Source: Virgibacillus indicus
GTDB lineage: Bacteria > Bacillota > Bacilli > Bacillales > Amphibacillaceae
DNA: 64,000 nt
Assembly (NCBI RefSeq): GCF_002266285.1
Contig: NZ_NPMS01000007.1
Location: forward strand, 159,343 to 223,342
Reading direction: 5' to 3'
The position numbers and the translations under genes are program-made. Below the pieces are notes generated by a model, which was not told the DNA's origin, did no database searches, and was given only the letters and a program-made list of their open reading frames with translations. Within the stretch, counting starts at the first letter, position 1. Each line of letters starts with the position of its first letter. Positions 35,175 through 44,035 of the stretch are shown here, piece after piece.

Positions 35175-37559
35175 TTAATAATCGCGGTTGATTATATAAT
35201 TTAATAAATGCTTCAGAAAAGGACTGCTCACCGTAAGCTCCTGCAGCACTTCCATAGCAAGACAATAATGTTCCCACATCGCCTTTTTGGCACCTTCCAC
35301 CCCGAGGACAGATACAAAGGTGGATTGGTTGTTCTCAATATCTTTGTTGGTGGTCTTCCCGAGTAAATCAGACTCTCCTTCAACATCAAGCAAATCATCT
35401 TTAATTTGAAAAGCAATACCAGCATGCCGTGCGAATTTCTTCAAAACTGCTATTTCTGATTCTGTTTCTCCTGCAAGGATTGCGGGCATGATGAGAGATG
35501 CTTCGAATCCTATTCCGGTTTTATAATAGCTTAACCTGTTTAATTGTTCGAATGTTAAATCTTTCCCTCTCGAGTTCAGATCCATTGCCTGTCCTTTGCA
35601 CATATCTGCTGTCATTTGGGAAGAAAAGTGAATAAGACGAAGAATTTTTTCTGAATCAAATTCTTTAAGAGATGCTTGTTCAGTTGTTGCCTTTTGTGTA
35701 AGGAAGAGGCCTGTTAATTCTGCGACGGCAACGTTATATTCCTGATGCAGGGTTGGACGTCCTCTGCGAACATTTGCATTATCCTGTGATGGCAAATCAT
35801 CGAAAACCAGAGATGCTGTATGCATATATTCCAATGATTTCAAAAGTGGCATAATTGCTGAACCTTCAAGTCCATATGCATGAACACCCATCATCCAGGT
35901 TATGATAGGCCTCAGGCGTTTTCCATTTCCAATTAGACTGTAATTTGCAGCATCAATGATGGGCTCATTCAGCAAATAACTATCATCACTTTTAGAGATC
36001 GGCAAGCTGTTGTTCACTTGACTGCGAACAGTTTCGACAGTCTGCGAAAATTCTTCCTTTTCCTTTCCTTCCTCTTTCAGAGTGGAAATAATATGGTCAC
36101 GCAGCAGTTTATCAAAGAAATCCACATCATCTGCTTTTTCGACCATTTTTTGTATAATACGATTAAACTTTGGATTTCCAGAAGCAAATAATTTCATCAC
36201 TTCATCATATCCTTGATTTCCCATACGTTTCTTAAATCGTTTTAAACTATTTATTGCTCGATTCAAAATAACTTCACGTGTCTTCTTATCAGATTGATAC
36301 ACATTATGGATCAAATGTGAGATGACCGTCCAGTATAATTCAAATGGATTTATAAGATCACTGCGTTTATCATGATATTTCATATAATAGGTATAAGGTG
36401 TGACTGCACCTTGTTTGAGATCATCAAACATATCTGTAAAATCATCAGCCAGCTGGTTATAAATTCCGTAATAGAATGTTCGATCGCCAAAGCCTTTATC
36501 AGGGGCTGCACTGATTACGGAACGGACGATCAATCGTGAACTTGCTGACTTTAAAATGATCGGGATGAAGAGCTCTTCATTGGTGTAGGCAGGGTTTGAC
36601 AAGTCCTTTTCACGATCCACCTCTTGAGAATGAAAAAATACATAGGATTGCTCAAAGAAACTTTCAATTTTCTCTTGTTGCTGGTGTGTCTTAATGTACT
36701 CAAAGGCTTCCCGGAGTTCGGAATGAATAAAGCGAATCAGCTCTTGGTTGTCCCAAACCCCCTCGTTAAGTTCCGGCACAGATCCCGTAGTAAGCGCAGT
36801 ACGTATTAAATTCGAATATTGTTTTTTCTCATGACTCGACAAAACGCTTGAATCCAGAAGGTCGTCAATAAATGGGTAGGTCAGCCCATAGGAATAGCCC
36901 AGTCTTATTGCTTCATCCAGTTTTCGGGAACGTTCCTCAGGCGAAATATTACCATCCATCTCTTCGTTTTCATGCATTAGCACCCCGGCGATGATTTTGA
37001 TCAGCTTACGTTTAGCTTCGTCTGCATCTATCTCTTCAGGAATATTGGATGATACAATCTTTAGTTTGTTTACCAGCCAGATCATTGTAGATTCAATGTT
37101 TTCTTTCTGAGCCAGGCGATATAAACCAGCCATACTGAATGGCTCCAATTTGTTACTTTGGTTTGTTGTTTTGGAATGAGTCAGGTAATCTTTTAAGCTA
37201 TCAACGACTTTCTGTACTCTGGTCTGAGTATGTGGATCATTCAAGTCTTTCCCCAGATCCCGCATATAAATATAGGAGATGCTTCGATTTAGATAGTTAC
37301 CCAGTTTTCCAGTGTAATTCAGCCATTGGATATAATTATGATAATCATGTTTTCCGGTTTTTTTCTTTTTGCGTGAAAGAAAAGCTGGAAATGAATGATA
37401 GTGAATATGATTTTGTTTCCAGGATTGAATATCCTTTGTCAGAGTATGAACAAAGGTCTTTTCCATGAGTTCAGCAGAAAGGGTTCTAAAGTAAGCATCA
37501 GCCCTTAACTCCGCCTGCCGATAGCATGTATCGGCATTTATTATTAAATTCTCATTCAT
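35175..37559 (-). CDS. Two-part isoprenoid synthase: divergent N-terminal domain fused to a polyprenyl diphosphate synthase
   Basis: 794 residues, over twice the size of a normal prenyl diphosphate synthase. Residues 541-794 are a trans-prenyltransferase domain: GNGKRLRP, first Asp-rich motif DDLPSQDN (from Asp587), and second motif IKDDLLD (from Asp721). Residues 1-540 are all-helical and not a standard annotation, but hold two further Asp-rich stretches at helix ends: PFIDDLLDS (about 229-237) and QLADDFTDMFDDLKQGAVTP (about 369-388). These look like class I isoprenoid-synthase metal sites. A terpene-synthase-like half fed by a GPP/FPP/GGPP-making half is inferred. It stands alone between the sco operon and gerP; no carotenoid or quinone genes are near. 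Confidence 0.75.
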   Translation of the reverse strand: MNENLIINADTCYRQAELRADAYFRTLSAELMEKTFVHTLTKDIQSWKQNHIHYHSFPAFLSRKKKKTGKHDYHNYIQWLNYTGKLGNYLNRSISYIYMRDLGKDLNDPHTQTRVQKVVDSLKDYLTHSKTTNQSNKLEPFSMAGLYRLAQKENIESTMIWLVNKLKIVSSNIPEEIDADEAKRKLIKIIAGVLMHENEEMDGNISPEERSRKLDEAIRLGYSYGLTYPFIDDLLDSSVLSSHEKKQYSNLIRTALTTGSVPELNEGVWDNQELIRFIHSELREAFEYIKTHQQQEKIESFFEQSYVFFHSQEVDREKDLSNPAYTNEELFIPIILKSASSRLIVRSVISAAPDKGFGDRTFYYGIYNQLADDFTDMFDDLKQGAVTPYTYYMKYHDKRSDLINPFELYWTVISHLIHNVYQSDKKTREVILNRAINSLKRFKKRMGNQGYDEVMKLFASGNPKFNRIIQKMVEKADDVDFFDKLLRDHIISTLKEEGKEKEEFSQTVETVRSQVNNSLPISKSDDSYLLNEPIIDAANYSLIGNGKRLRPIITWMMGVHAYGLEGSAIMPLLKSLEYMHTASLVFDDLPSQDNANVRRGRPTLHQEYNVAVAELTGLFLTQKATTEQASLKEFDSEKILRLIHFSSQMTADMCKGQAMDLNSRGKDLTFEQLNRLSYYKTGIGFEASLIMPAILAGETESEIAVLKKFARHAGIAFQIKDDLLDVEGESDLLGKTTNKDIENNQSTFVSVLGVEGAKKAMWEHYCLAMEVLQELTVSSPFLKHLLNYIINRDY

Positions 37560-37905
37560 AGTATAATAACCCCTGCTTATTTTTATTGTTTTTGCATTTA
37601 ATTGGAAGTGTAAGAGTTAACTATTTTTTCGTTCAACTACTTTGCCGATTGGACATAAAGATTCAGAAACTCAGTATTAAGTTTAACATATATTCATTAT
37701 TATTCTTGCATTCCAACAGATATGTAATTATAGCCATTTTCGGGTGGAGCCTAGTTAGATTGTAGCATATGGAGGATGAATAAATTGTTAAATGCTGTGA
37801 GCAATTTCTATAGACTGCGAACTAACTTAATACTTAATATGATGTTGAGTTACCGCTGATGAATTGCATTAGTAATAATATACAAAGTATCTAACCGCCT
37901 CACCA
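37560..37905. other. Intergenic region without recognised features
   Basis: AT-rich region upstream of the prenyltransferase gene; presumably holds its promoter on the minus strand, but no convincing -35/-10 pair was picked out and no ORF has a ribosome site. Confidence 0.5.
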
Positions 37906-38031
37906 GTTCGGGTGAGCGGAGGGCGGTGACTCCTGCGGGAATAGCACGTGTCCGAAGACCCCGCAGAGTGGTTTTCTCGAGGAGGCTGAGGCCGTGCCCG
38001 CGGAAAGCATCCGCCCGGGGCGATCCCGAAC
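37906..38031. repeat. GC-rich Bacillaceae palindromic repeat
   Basis: Bounded by GTTCGGG and CCCGAAC, and contains GGCGGTGACTCCTGCGGGAA, GACCCCGCAGAG and CGCGGAAAGCATCCGCC, which can fold into several GC hairpins. Very similar intergenic repeats are common in Bacillaceae genomes (established knowledge). Its GC content differs sharply from the surrounding AT-rich DNA. Confidence 0.75.
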
Positions 38032-38117
38032 GGCGATTATAGCAGATACCAATTATGTCGCACTTTACATCAATTGTGGATCAGGTTGAAATATAAGAAG
38101 TGGCTTGTAGAAAAAGG

Positions 38118-38152
38118 AAAAAGACAGTCTGAGGATTTCAGACTATCTTTTC
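38118..38152 (-). terminator. Terminator of the gerP operon
   Basis: AGTCTGA/TCAGACT stem; on the minus strand followed by TCTTTTTCC. Four bases after the gerPF stop. Confidence 0.8.
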
Positions 38153-38155
38153 CAC

Positions 38156-38374
38156 TTAAGCATTGGCTGTCTGGTTCTGATCGTTTACATCAGGGTCAAA
38201 TGGATTGGTCGAACTGATTCCATTATTTGTACAGATGAAATCCCCAGTGTTTAATGATCCGGATCCGGTATTTGTTTTGGACGTGCTTTTTGGTGAGAGA
38301 TAAAAAGAGTCACCAAAATTTACAACCCCGCCGCCAACACTATTTATTTTAATTGGGCCAACGATGGATGGCAT
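38156..38374 (-). CDS. gerPF: Spore germination protein GerPF
   Basis: A 72-residue member of the GerPF/GerPA family: MPSIVGPIKINSVGGGVVNFG, then SGSLNTGDF. GerP proteins are inner-coat proteins that let germinants through the coat to the receptors. It is the last gene of the six-gene gerP operon. ATG 38374 is used rather than the longer frame because the family always begins MP and GAGGTGTTTTGT lies upstream. Confidence 0.9.
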   Translation of the reverse strand: MPSIVGPIKINSVGGGVVNFGDSFYLSPKSTSKTNTGSGSLNTGDFICTNNGISSTNPFDPDVNDQNQTANA

Positions 38375-38442
38375 ACAAAACACCTCAGAGAAAAGTAACT
38401 TCATAGATTAGGTTATGAAAATAAGGCAATTGATGTGTATCG

Positions 38443-38811
38443 CTATGACCTTAGCTTTCGGAAATGTTTAATTCTTGAGTCAGCGTTAATTTTATCAATG
38501 CAGCCGACCTGAAACACGGAAGAGGAGCTTACCCCGATTACCTGAGAATTTTGTACGTAAATTGCATCTTTATGTTTTGTTATTTCGATTGCTGTATTGC
38601 TTTTTTGCTTCAGCCAGTTTGCTTCCCTTTTAAAAATGGGATAGTCCTGGAAGTGAAGATTTTCCTCTTTCGTAAAGATTGCTCCTTCCTTTTGTACGGC
38701 AATCCCATTTGACTTTTGATTAGTGGAAACTGTGTCGCCAATACCGAAAATGGAACTAAAAGTTACGGAATTTACATGTATATTCATGACTTCTGCTGTT
38801 CGTTTCTGCAT
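38443..38811 (-). CDS. gerPE: Spore germination protein GerPE
   Basis: A 122-residue GerPE family protein with the repeated hydrophobic cores VNSVTFSSIFGIGDT and SSSVFQVGCID that recur in all GerP small subunits. Required for germinant access through the spore coat. GGAGG precedes its start; it follows gerPD by 17 bp. Confidence 0.88.
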   Translation of the reverse strand: MQKRTAEVMNIHVNSVTFSSIFGIGDTVSTNQKSNGIAVQKEGAIFTKEENLHFQDYPIFKREANWLKQKSNTAIEITKHKDAIYVQNSQVIGVSSSSVFQVGCIDKINADSRIKHFRKLRS

Positions 38812-38828
38812 TTCTTTAAACCTCCAGA

Positions 38829-39002
38829 TTAAGGTGCCAATGGTACTATATTGCCAATCGTAAACGCTTCGGGAGGAGTATCGAAAAAGGAAGAGAGTGC
38901 CATTTCTTCATTATCCCCAATCAGAAATACAGATGAAGCTGCAATATTGTCGACCTTTACATGTTCGACGTTTACATCCCAGTTGTGCATTTCAATATTC
39001 AT
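38829..39002 (-). CDS. gerPD: Spore germination protein GerPD
   Basis: A 57-residue protein: starts MNIEMHNWDVNVEHVKVDNI, followed by SSVFLIGDNEE and ending IGNIVPLAP. Matches GerPD in size, sequence style and operon place. Its ATG overlaps the gerPC stop (ATGA), so translation is coupled. Confidence 0.88.
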   Translation of the reverse strand: MNIEMHNWDVNVEHVKVDNIAASSVFLIGDNEEMALSSFFDTPPEAFTIGNIVPLAP

Positions 39003-39592
39003 TGATCTTCTCCTTTTCTTCTATTAGTTTGGATATAATTCAACAATGATTGGTGAATTTCATGTTTAATTTGATCGCTAATATACTGTTTGGACTGCTG
39101 ATCATTTGTAATGGTTGAATCCTTTAAAGCTTCCTGTTCGTAAAGAGATATACGGCCGGGGAGCTGTTTCTCAATATCCTGGATCATCATTAACTGAAAA
39201 TCATCATCAATCGGATGATTATATTTTGCCGAAAAGTCCTGGATTAGGGAAGGACCGTTTTCATGTATATAACCACTTAATTCCGATATAAGCTTTTGCT
39301 TTAATGGCGGTTCCTTTTTCTGCAGAGGATTTTGGTGGACATTAAAGTCTTCAATATTGGCTAAATCGTTGGGGGATATACCTATATGAAGGGTACCATC
39401 CAGATGTTCAATTTTTAGTTGATCAAAGTTATATTCAATTTTTTCGATTGTATTTGTGTTTCTTTCCTGAAAATCATTTTCGAGTTTAAGAAGTCTTTTT
39501 TCCAGTGCTTCCATCTTTTTTTCCTGTTCTGTTATGTGCTGGTGCAAATCATAAATATAATTGGTCCATTCATTGCCATTCAATGACCTCAT
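38999..39592 (-). CDS. gerPC: Spore germination protein GerPC
   Basis: A 197-residue GerPC, the largest GerP protein. It begins with an N-terminal coiled coil (about 15-50; EQEKKMEALEKRLLKLEND) and the C-terminal half has the mixed helix/strand GerPC domain. Likely a structural inner-coat component. TGAGGGGG precedes its ATG at 39592. Confidence 0.9.
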   Translation of the reverse strand: MRSLNGNEWTNYIYDLHQHITEQEKKMEALEKRLLKLENDFQERNTNTIEKIEYNFDQLKIEHLDGTLHIGISPNDLANIEDFNVHQNPLQKKEPPLKQKLISELSGYIHENGPSLIQDFSAKYNHPIDDDFQLMMIQDIEKQLPGRISLYEQEALKDSTITNDQQSKQYISDQIKHEIHQSLLNYIQTNRRKGEDQ

Positions 39593-39655
39593 CCCCCTCA
39601 GAATAATGATAGGCAGGCGCCTATCAACAGTTTATGCATATAAATGGAAGATGTG

Positions 39656-39865
39656 CTATGGTGCTTGAGGGGAAAGTGGTATGATTGGAGAAGCACTTGA
39701 AATTGGTTCTGCAGCTTCTGCTGGCTCGGTAAAACCCCCGGTGTTATAAATATCAGATTGTGCCTGAATGCTTCCAGTACTGCCAATCTGCAGAACAGAT
39801 GAATTGGTAATCGATCCCACTTTAATCATATGAATCTGGATTGACTGATGGATGGTTATATTCAA
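39656..39865 (-). CDS. gerPB: Spore germination protein GerPB
   Basis: A 69-residue GerPB: MNITIHQSIQIHMIKVGSIT, SSVLQIGSTG and a Pro/Ala-rich tail. TTG start at 39865 with GGAGTGAGCG upstream. It is normally directly downstream of gerPA, but here a 212-bp inverted-repeat element sits between them. Confidence 0.88.
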   Translation of the reverse strand: MNITIHQSIQIHMIKVGSITNSSVLQIGSTGSIQAQSDIYNTGGFTEPAEAAEPISSASPIIPLSPQAP

Positions 39866-39886
39866 TTTCGCTCACTCCATTATTAG

Positions 39887-40098
39887 GGGATGTTCAAAAA
39901 GTCACCAAATTATAAGCGCCGAATCTCGCACGAATGCTTGTTTTTCTGGTTCTCACGTATCAATTGCATACGTTCCGATCCTTGGAAAAGAAAAGCACTT
40001 TTCCTGCGTGCGATGATTATTCAGTGAAGCTTTGTCTAGTCCTCAAAACTTCGCCGCCTCGACCTTCTTGCTTCTAATTCGGCAACTTTTTGAACACA
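39887..40098 (-). mobile_element. MITE-like inverted-repeat element, copy 2, inserted between gerPA and gerPB
   Basis: A 212-bp element with ends GATGTTCAAAAAGT and ACTTTTTGAACAC (inverted), flanked by a perfect 9-bp direct repeat CATTATTAG at 39878-39886 and 40099-40107; the right copy includes the gerPA stop codon. The interior matches copy 1 (7478-7627) with an additional ~60-bp internal block. No transposase. Strand is arbitrary; the gerP operon reads through it on the minus strand. Confidence 0.92.
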
Positions 40099-40103
40099 CA
40101 TTA

Positions 40104-40316
40104 TTAGCTAATTGACTGATCCACTTTATCTGAATCATAAACATTTGTGTTGGAATTGTTTAGATGAATACGAATTCCGTCTCCCGTGTTAAAAGAGCCG
40201 CCGCCAGCATATGTTTTCGCATTGCTTTCAGGACACATGGAATACACATCACCAATATTGAAGATGCTTGATGAAGATATATTGATTACTTTAACTGCAC
40301 CCACTTTTGCCGGCAT
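40104..40316 (-). CDS. gerPA: Spore germination protein GerPA
   Basis: A 70-residue GerPA: MPAKVGAVKVINISSSSIFNIGDVY, then GGGSFNTGDG; clear paralogue of GerPF. First gene of the operon, with AGGAGGAAATCC before the ATG. Its stop codon lies in the target duplication of the inserted element. Confidence 0.9.
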   Translation of the reverse strand: MPAKVGAVKVINISSSSIFNIGDVYSMCPESNAKTYAGGGSFNTGDGIRIHLNNSNTNVYDSDKVDQSIS

Positions 40317-40335
40317 TGGATTTCCTCCTTCAGGT

Positions 40336-40344
40336 TAGTTTATG
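40336..40344 (-). promoter_or_regulatory. Candidate sigma-K -10 element of the gerP operon
   Basis: On the minus strand CATAAACTA fits the sigma-K -10 consensus CATAnnnTA, 20 bases before the gerPA start; an AC pair lies about 15 bases upstream. gerP is a late mother-cell operon under sigma-K in B. subtilis. The leader would be very short, so the call is moderate. Confidence 0.5.
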
Positions 40345-40416
40345 TAAATACAAATAATTGTTGAAAATTTTTGTTTCAACTCTGAAAATCCGGAAATACA
40401 GGAAAGGACTTTTTAC

Positions 40417-41595
40417 ATGAATAAAAATGTTTCACCAATCAAACAGACAAACAGGCTTATATGGATAGATGCAGCAAGAGGTTTTGCTGTATTTGGAATA
40501 TTTATTGTGAACATTGGAGCTTTTTCAGCCCCGTATTTTTTGTATGGCGGGGCAGAGCAAGCCTGGTCTTCCAGTATGGATCTTATTACACAGGCGATTA
40601 TTGATATTTTTTTCCAAGCCAGTTTTTATACTCTCTTTTCATTGCTCTTCGGATTTGGCTTTCAGATCATGAAAGAACGGCTGATTGCACGTGAGGCGGA
40701 TATTTATGCTTTTTTAATCAGAAGACTTTTCATATTAATTGGTTTTGGTATGATTCATGCATTTTTTATCTGGTATGGGGATATTTTATTGTCCTATGGG
40801 CTAATTGGTTTATTGCTGCTGCTATTTTTGCAGGTAAAAGAAAAAACACTAATTCTATGGGGCGTTATTTTATTAGGGGGCAGTGCAGGATTAGTAACCC
40901 TGATGCTGTATCCATTTCGAGATTATTTAGATATATATGATGGAGTTGCTATTCGTCAGGCATTCCAACACTATCAAAGCAGTGACCTGATAATGATCTG
41001 GTCGCAAAACTATAATGACTGGGTTTACAGCAATGGCGGGATCAGTTATTTACTGCTTGGAACAACATTATTGCCATTATTTTTATTCGGCATGTATGTG
41101 GCAAAAAAACGGTGGCTTCATAAGCCGATGGAAAATGAACCGCTATTAATCAGATTGTGGATCATCTCCTTCGTGCTATTTGCAGTCATAAAGGCAGGGC
41201 CATATATCTTTGGAAATCCACTATGGTTTTCCTATATTCAGGATAATATTGGAGGGGCAGCATCTGCATTATTTTATATCTTTTCGATAACACTGCTTGC
41301 TCAAAAGGAAATAGGGAAAAAACTGATCCAGCCATTTATTTGGGTCGGGCGCATGGCCCTGACGAATTATATTATGCAATCGGTAATTAGTTTTATCTTA
41401 TTTTATGGAATCGGTGCAGGACTGTATGGTTCCATTAGGCCGATCACAGGGGTTGTGATTGCCATAATAGTATTCAGCATTCAGGTTCTTTTTAGCAAAT
41501 GGTGGTTTTCCCGCTATTTATTCGGACCATTGGAATGGATTTGGCGGAGTTTGACTTACAGGAAAAGACAGCCTTTCCGGCAAATGGAAAAATAA
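40417..41595 (+). CDS. DUF418 family membrane protein
   Basis: A 392-residue protein with about ten TM segments of the YeiB/YxaH DUF418 family: N-terminal DAARGFAVFGIFIVNI, LFGFGFQIM, FGMIHAFFIWYGDILLSYG, and the C-terminal domain GRMALTNYIMQS ... SRYLFGPLEWIWRSLTY. Function is unknown; some members are linked to transport or acyl transfer. AAAGGACTT precedes the ATG. Shares a bidirectional terminator with rocD. Confidence 0.88.
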   Translation: MNKNVSPIKQTNRLIWIDAARGFAVFGIFIVNIGAFSAPYFLYGGAEQAWSSSMDLITQAIIDIFFQASFYTLFSLLFGFGFQIMKERLIAREADIYAFLIRRLFILIGFGMIHAFFIWYGDILLSYGLIGLLLLLFLQVKEKTLILWGVILLGGSAGLVTLMLYPFRDYLDIYDGVAIRQAFQHYQSSDLIMIWSQNYNDWVYSNGGISYLLLGTTLLPLFLFGMYVAKKRWLHKPMENEPLLIRLWIISFVLFAVIKAGPYIFGNPLWFSYIQDNIGGAASALFYIFSITLLAQKEIGKKLIQPFIWVGRMALTNYIMQSVISFILFYGIGAGLYGSIRPITGVVIAIIVFSIQVLFSKWWFSRYLFGPLEWIWRSLTYRKRQPFRQMEK

Positions 41596-41627
41596 AGAGA
41601 TCGGCTCACCTGAGTCGATCTCTTTTG
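41595..41627. terminator. Bidirectional terminator between DUF418 gene and rocD
   Basis: AGAGATCG.CTCA/TGAG.CGATCTCT stem with T-run on the plus side and A-rich flank on the other; serves the convergent genes. Confidence 0.75.
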
Positions 41628-41630
41628 CCT

Positions 41631-42827
41631 TTAACCTTTTAAAACTTCTTTAATTTGATCCAAAGCCCAGTCAAGATCTTTCTTTTCGATGATAAGCGGT
41701 GGAGCAAATCGGATTACATTTTCATGTGTTTCCTTACATAAAAGACCTTTTTCTTTTAATGCTTCACAATATGGGCGGGCAGATTCTGACAGTTCAACAC
41801 CAATGAACAGTCCTTTTCCACGGACTTCCTTAATGATTGGATTATTAACTTTTTTCAGTTCGCCCATCATGTAATTTCCCAGCTCCAGGGAACGTTCATC
41901 CAGTTTTTCCTCTTCCAATACCTCAAGCGAAGCAACTGAAACCGCAGATGCTAACGGATTACCTCCAAATGTGGAACCATGTGATCCTGGGTTGAATACA
42001 CCTAGGATGTCTTTATTGGCAACTACACAGGAAATAGGGAAGACACCGCCGCCTAAAGCTTTACCAAGAATAAGGATATCCGGTGTTACATCCTCCCAGT
42101 CACAAGCGAACATTTTTCCAGTGCGTGCAAGTCCTGCCTGGATTTCATCAGCAATATATAAAACGTTATTTTCTTTACATAGGTCATAGGCTTCTTTTAA
42201 GAAACCTTCAGGTGGAATAACGATACCTGCTTCACCTTGAATTGGTTCAAATAAGAAACCGGCAGTGTTTTCGTTAATTGCAGCTTTTAATGCTTCAATA
42301 TCACCATAAGGAATCAGTTTAATTCCTGGAAGCATTGGTCCAAACCCTCGCTTATATTCCGCTTCCGATGACAGCGATACGGCAGTCATAGTTCTACCAT
42401 GAAAATTCCCTTCACATGCAATAATCTCCGCCTTGCCTTCAGCAACACCTTTTACATCATATGCCCAGCGTCTTGCAGTTTTTATTGCTGTTTCAACAGC
42501 CTCAGCACCTGTGTTCATTGGCAATGCCATTTCTTTATTGGTAAGCTTGCAAATCTTTTCATACCATGGACCAAGCTGATCATTGTGGAAAGCTCGTGAT
42601 GTCAATGTTACTTTATCCGCTTGTTTTTTTAATGCATCAATAATTTTTGGATGACGATGGCCTTGGTTTACTGCGGAATATGCACTAAGCATGTCCATAT
42701 AACGATTGCCTTCCGGGTCCTCTACCCAGACGCCTTCAGCTTTTGCAATTACAACAGGAAGCGGGTGATAATTTTTTGCTCCGTAAACTTGAGTCTGATC
42801 AATAATTTCCTGACTTGTTTGTACCAT
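41631..42827 (-). CDS. rocD: Ornithine aminotransferase
   Basis: A 398-residue PLP enzyme converting ornithine and 2-oxoglutarate to glutamate-5-semialdehyde and glutamate (arginine catabolism). Seen: [35 protein letters not shown] and the PLP lysine in [13 protein letters not shown]. The ATG at 42827 (MVQTSQ) is used because GGAGGGTTAGT precedes it. No rocA or rocF is adjacent, so it may also feed proline synthesis as osmolyte supply. Confidence 0.93.
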   Translation of the reverse strand: MVQTSQEIIDQTQVYGAKNYHPLPVVIAKAEGVWVEDPEGNRYMDMLSAYSAVNQGHRHPKIIDALKKQADKVTLTSRAFHNDQLGPWYEKICKLTNKEMALPMNTGAEAVETAIKTARRWAYDVKGVAEGKAEIIACEGNFHGRTMTAVSLSSEAEYKRGFGPMLPGIKLIPYGDIEALKAAINENTAGFLFEPIQGEAGIVIPPEGFLKEAYDLCKENNVLYIADEIQAGLARTGKMFACDWEDVTPDILILGKALGGGVFPISCVVANKDILGVFNPGSHGSTFGGNPLASAVSVASLEVLEEEKLDERSLELGNYMMGELKKVNNPIIKEVRGKGLFIGVELSESARPYCEALKEKGLLCKETHENVIRFAPPLIIEKKDLDWALDQIKEVLKG

Positions 42828-43002
42828 ACTAACCCTCCAGTAATTCATGAATTCAATACATATTTGAAAATCTAATTTTAGTATAACAGTTTTTACTGGT
42901 TTTTACTTTCATTTAACAGCTTGAGAATGTAATAAATGAATTTTTGCCTCGTCCATGATATGATACGATTATTAAGTAAATATTTATATTGGAGGACATC
43001 GC

Positions 43003-43356
43003 ATGACACATATGCATATTACCGGATGGGCATTGGCACTTATTCTATTTATTGTCGCCCTTATCATGTACAACCAGGGGAAAGGGAAACCTGCGAAAAT
43101 CGTACACATGATTCTGCGTCTTGATTATTTATTTATTCTGTATAGTGGTGGAGATCTGATTGCTAATTATTTTGGCGGAAGCTCATTTTTACCGGAAGCA
43201 ATTGTTAAAGGAATAGCCGGTATCTGGGTAATTGCCGCAATTGAAATGATTCTAGTGAAAACAAGTAAAGGAAAACCAGCAAAAAGCTTTTGGATTCAAT
43301 TTATAATTGCATTTCTGATTACATTAATCCTCGGATTCTGGCGTTTGCCGATGTAA
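43003..43356 (+). CDS. yisL: YisL-like membrane protein (DUF1516)
   Basis: A 117-residue protein with four TM helices, length and sequence style of B. subtilis YisL (118): THMHITGWALALILF, HMILRLDYLFILYSGGDLI, and a C-terminal FLITLILGFWRLPM. Function unknown. GGAGGACATCGC precedes the ATG. In B. subtilis yisL also lies in the gerP neighbourhood. Confidence 0.88.
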   Translation: MTHMHITGWALALILFIVALIMYNQGKGKPAKIVHMILRLDYLFILYSGGDLIANYFGGSSFLPEAIVKGIAGIWVIAAIEMILVKTSKGKPAKSFWIQFIIAFLITLILGFWRLPM

Positions 43357-43486
43357 GTAGAAGATCATACTACAAAGAAGACTGACTCACAAAATATAAG
43401 CAGTTCCGATAACGTGGAGAAAATCCAAAATCACAGGTCAAATAACATAGAAATTAGCAACATAAATAACAACTTAATCAGCACAC

Positions 43487-43521
43487 AAAAAGCTTGAGGG
43501 AAATAAAAACTCAAGCTTTTT
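43487..43521. terminator. Terminator (likely bidirectional) between yisL and cwlJ
   Basis: AAAAAGCTTGAG/CTCAAGCTTTTT, a perfect 12-bp stem with 11-base loop; good T-runs on both strands. Confidence 0.85.
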
Positions 43522-43594
43522 GATTTGAAGAATATATAGCTTATTTAATGACATGTTAGTTGAAGAACAGGTAACAACTGTTACCAAGATTTTT

Positions 43595-44035
43595 TTAATA
43601 CCTGTAAGCACTTTCACATGTATTAGCCTGTGGCTCATAATAACAGTGCAGTTTATATTGCCCTGCAAATGGCTGACCATACCATGTAGGTGGACATTCA
43701 CCAAAGGGATTAAAATACCAAAGAGAATACTTAGAAGGATGTTGTCCCCAATACTTTACTACTTTTCGTGCCAATTTTTTCTCTACATCTCTTGCTGGTC
43801 TATAAAATAAACTACCTTTTTGTACTGCTTCAAAAGAGTAATTTCCACCCTGAACTTGAAAAATGACATCCCGTATGGATCTTACATCCCTAAAATCTAA
43901 ACAATCAGCTACTGCCCGATTTACAATGACATTCCCAACCATAAGCATCCCCAGTTGTCCTTCACCCACAGCCTCTGCCCGTACCATCCTTGCAATTAAA
44001 CCAATGTCACTTTCGGTATAGGCTACTCTTGTCAC
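43595..44035 (-). CDS. cwlJ: Spore cortex-lytic enzyme CwlJ
   Basis: A 146-residue cell-wall hydrolase of the SleB/CwlJ (Hydrolase_2) family, with the catalytic Glu in MVRAEAVGEG and the conserved VGNVIVNR and AGQYKLHCY stretches. CwlJ degrades cortex peptidoglycan when released Ca-DPA activates it during germination; it has no signal peptide, as seen here. GTG start at 44035 with AGGGGTGATG. It is normally stabilised by GerQ, which is not next to it here. Confidence 0.92.
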   Translation of the reverse strand: MTRVAYTESDIGLIARMVRAEAVGEGQLGMLMVGNVIVNRAVADCLDFRDVRSIRDVIFQVQGGNYSFEAVQKGSLFYRPARDVEKKLARKVVKYWGQHPSKYSLWYFNPFGECPPTWYGQPFAGQYKLHCYYEPQANTCESAYRY

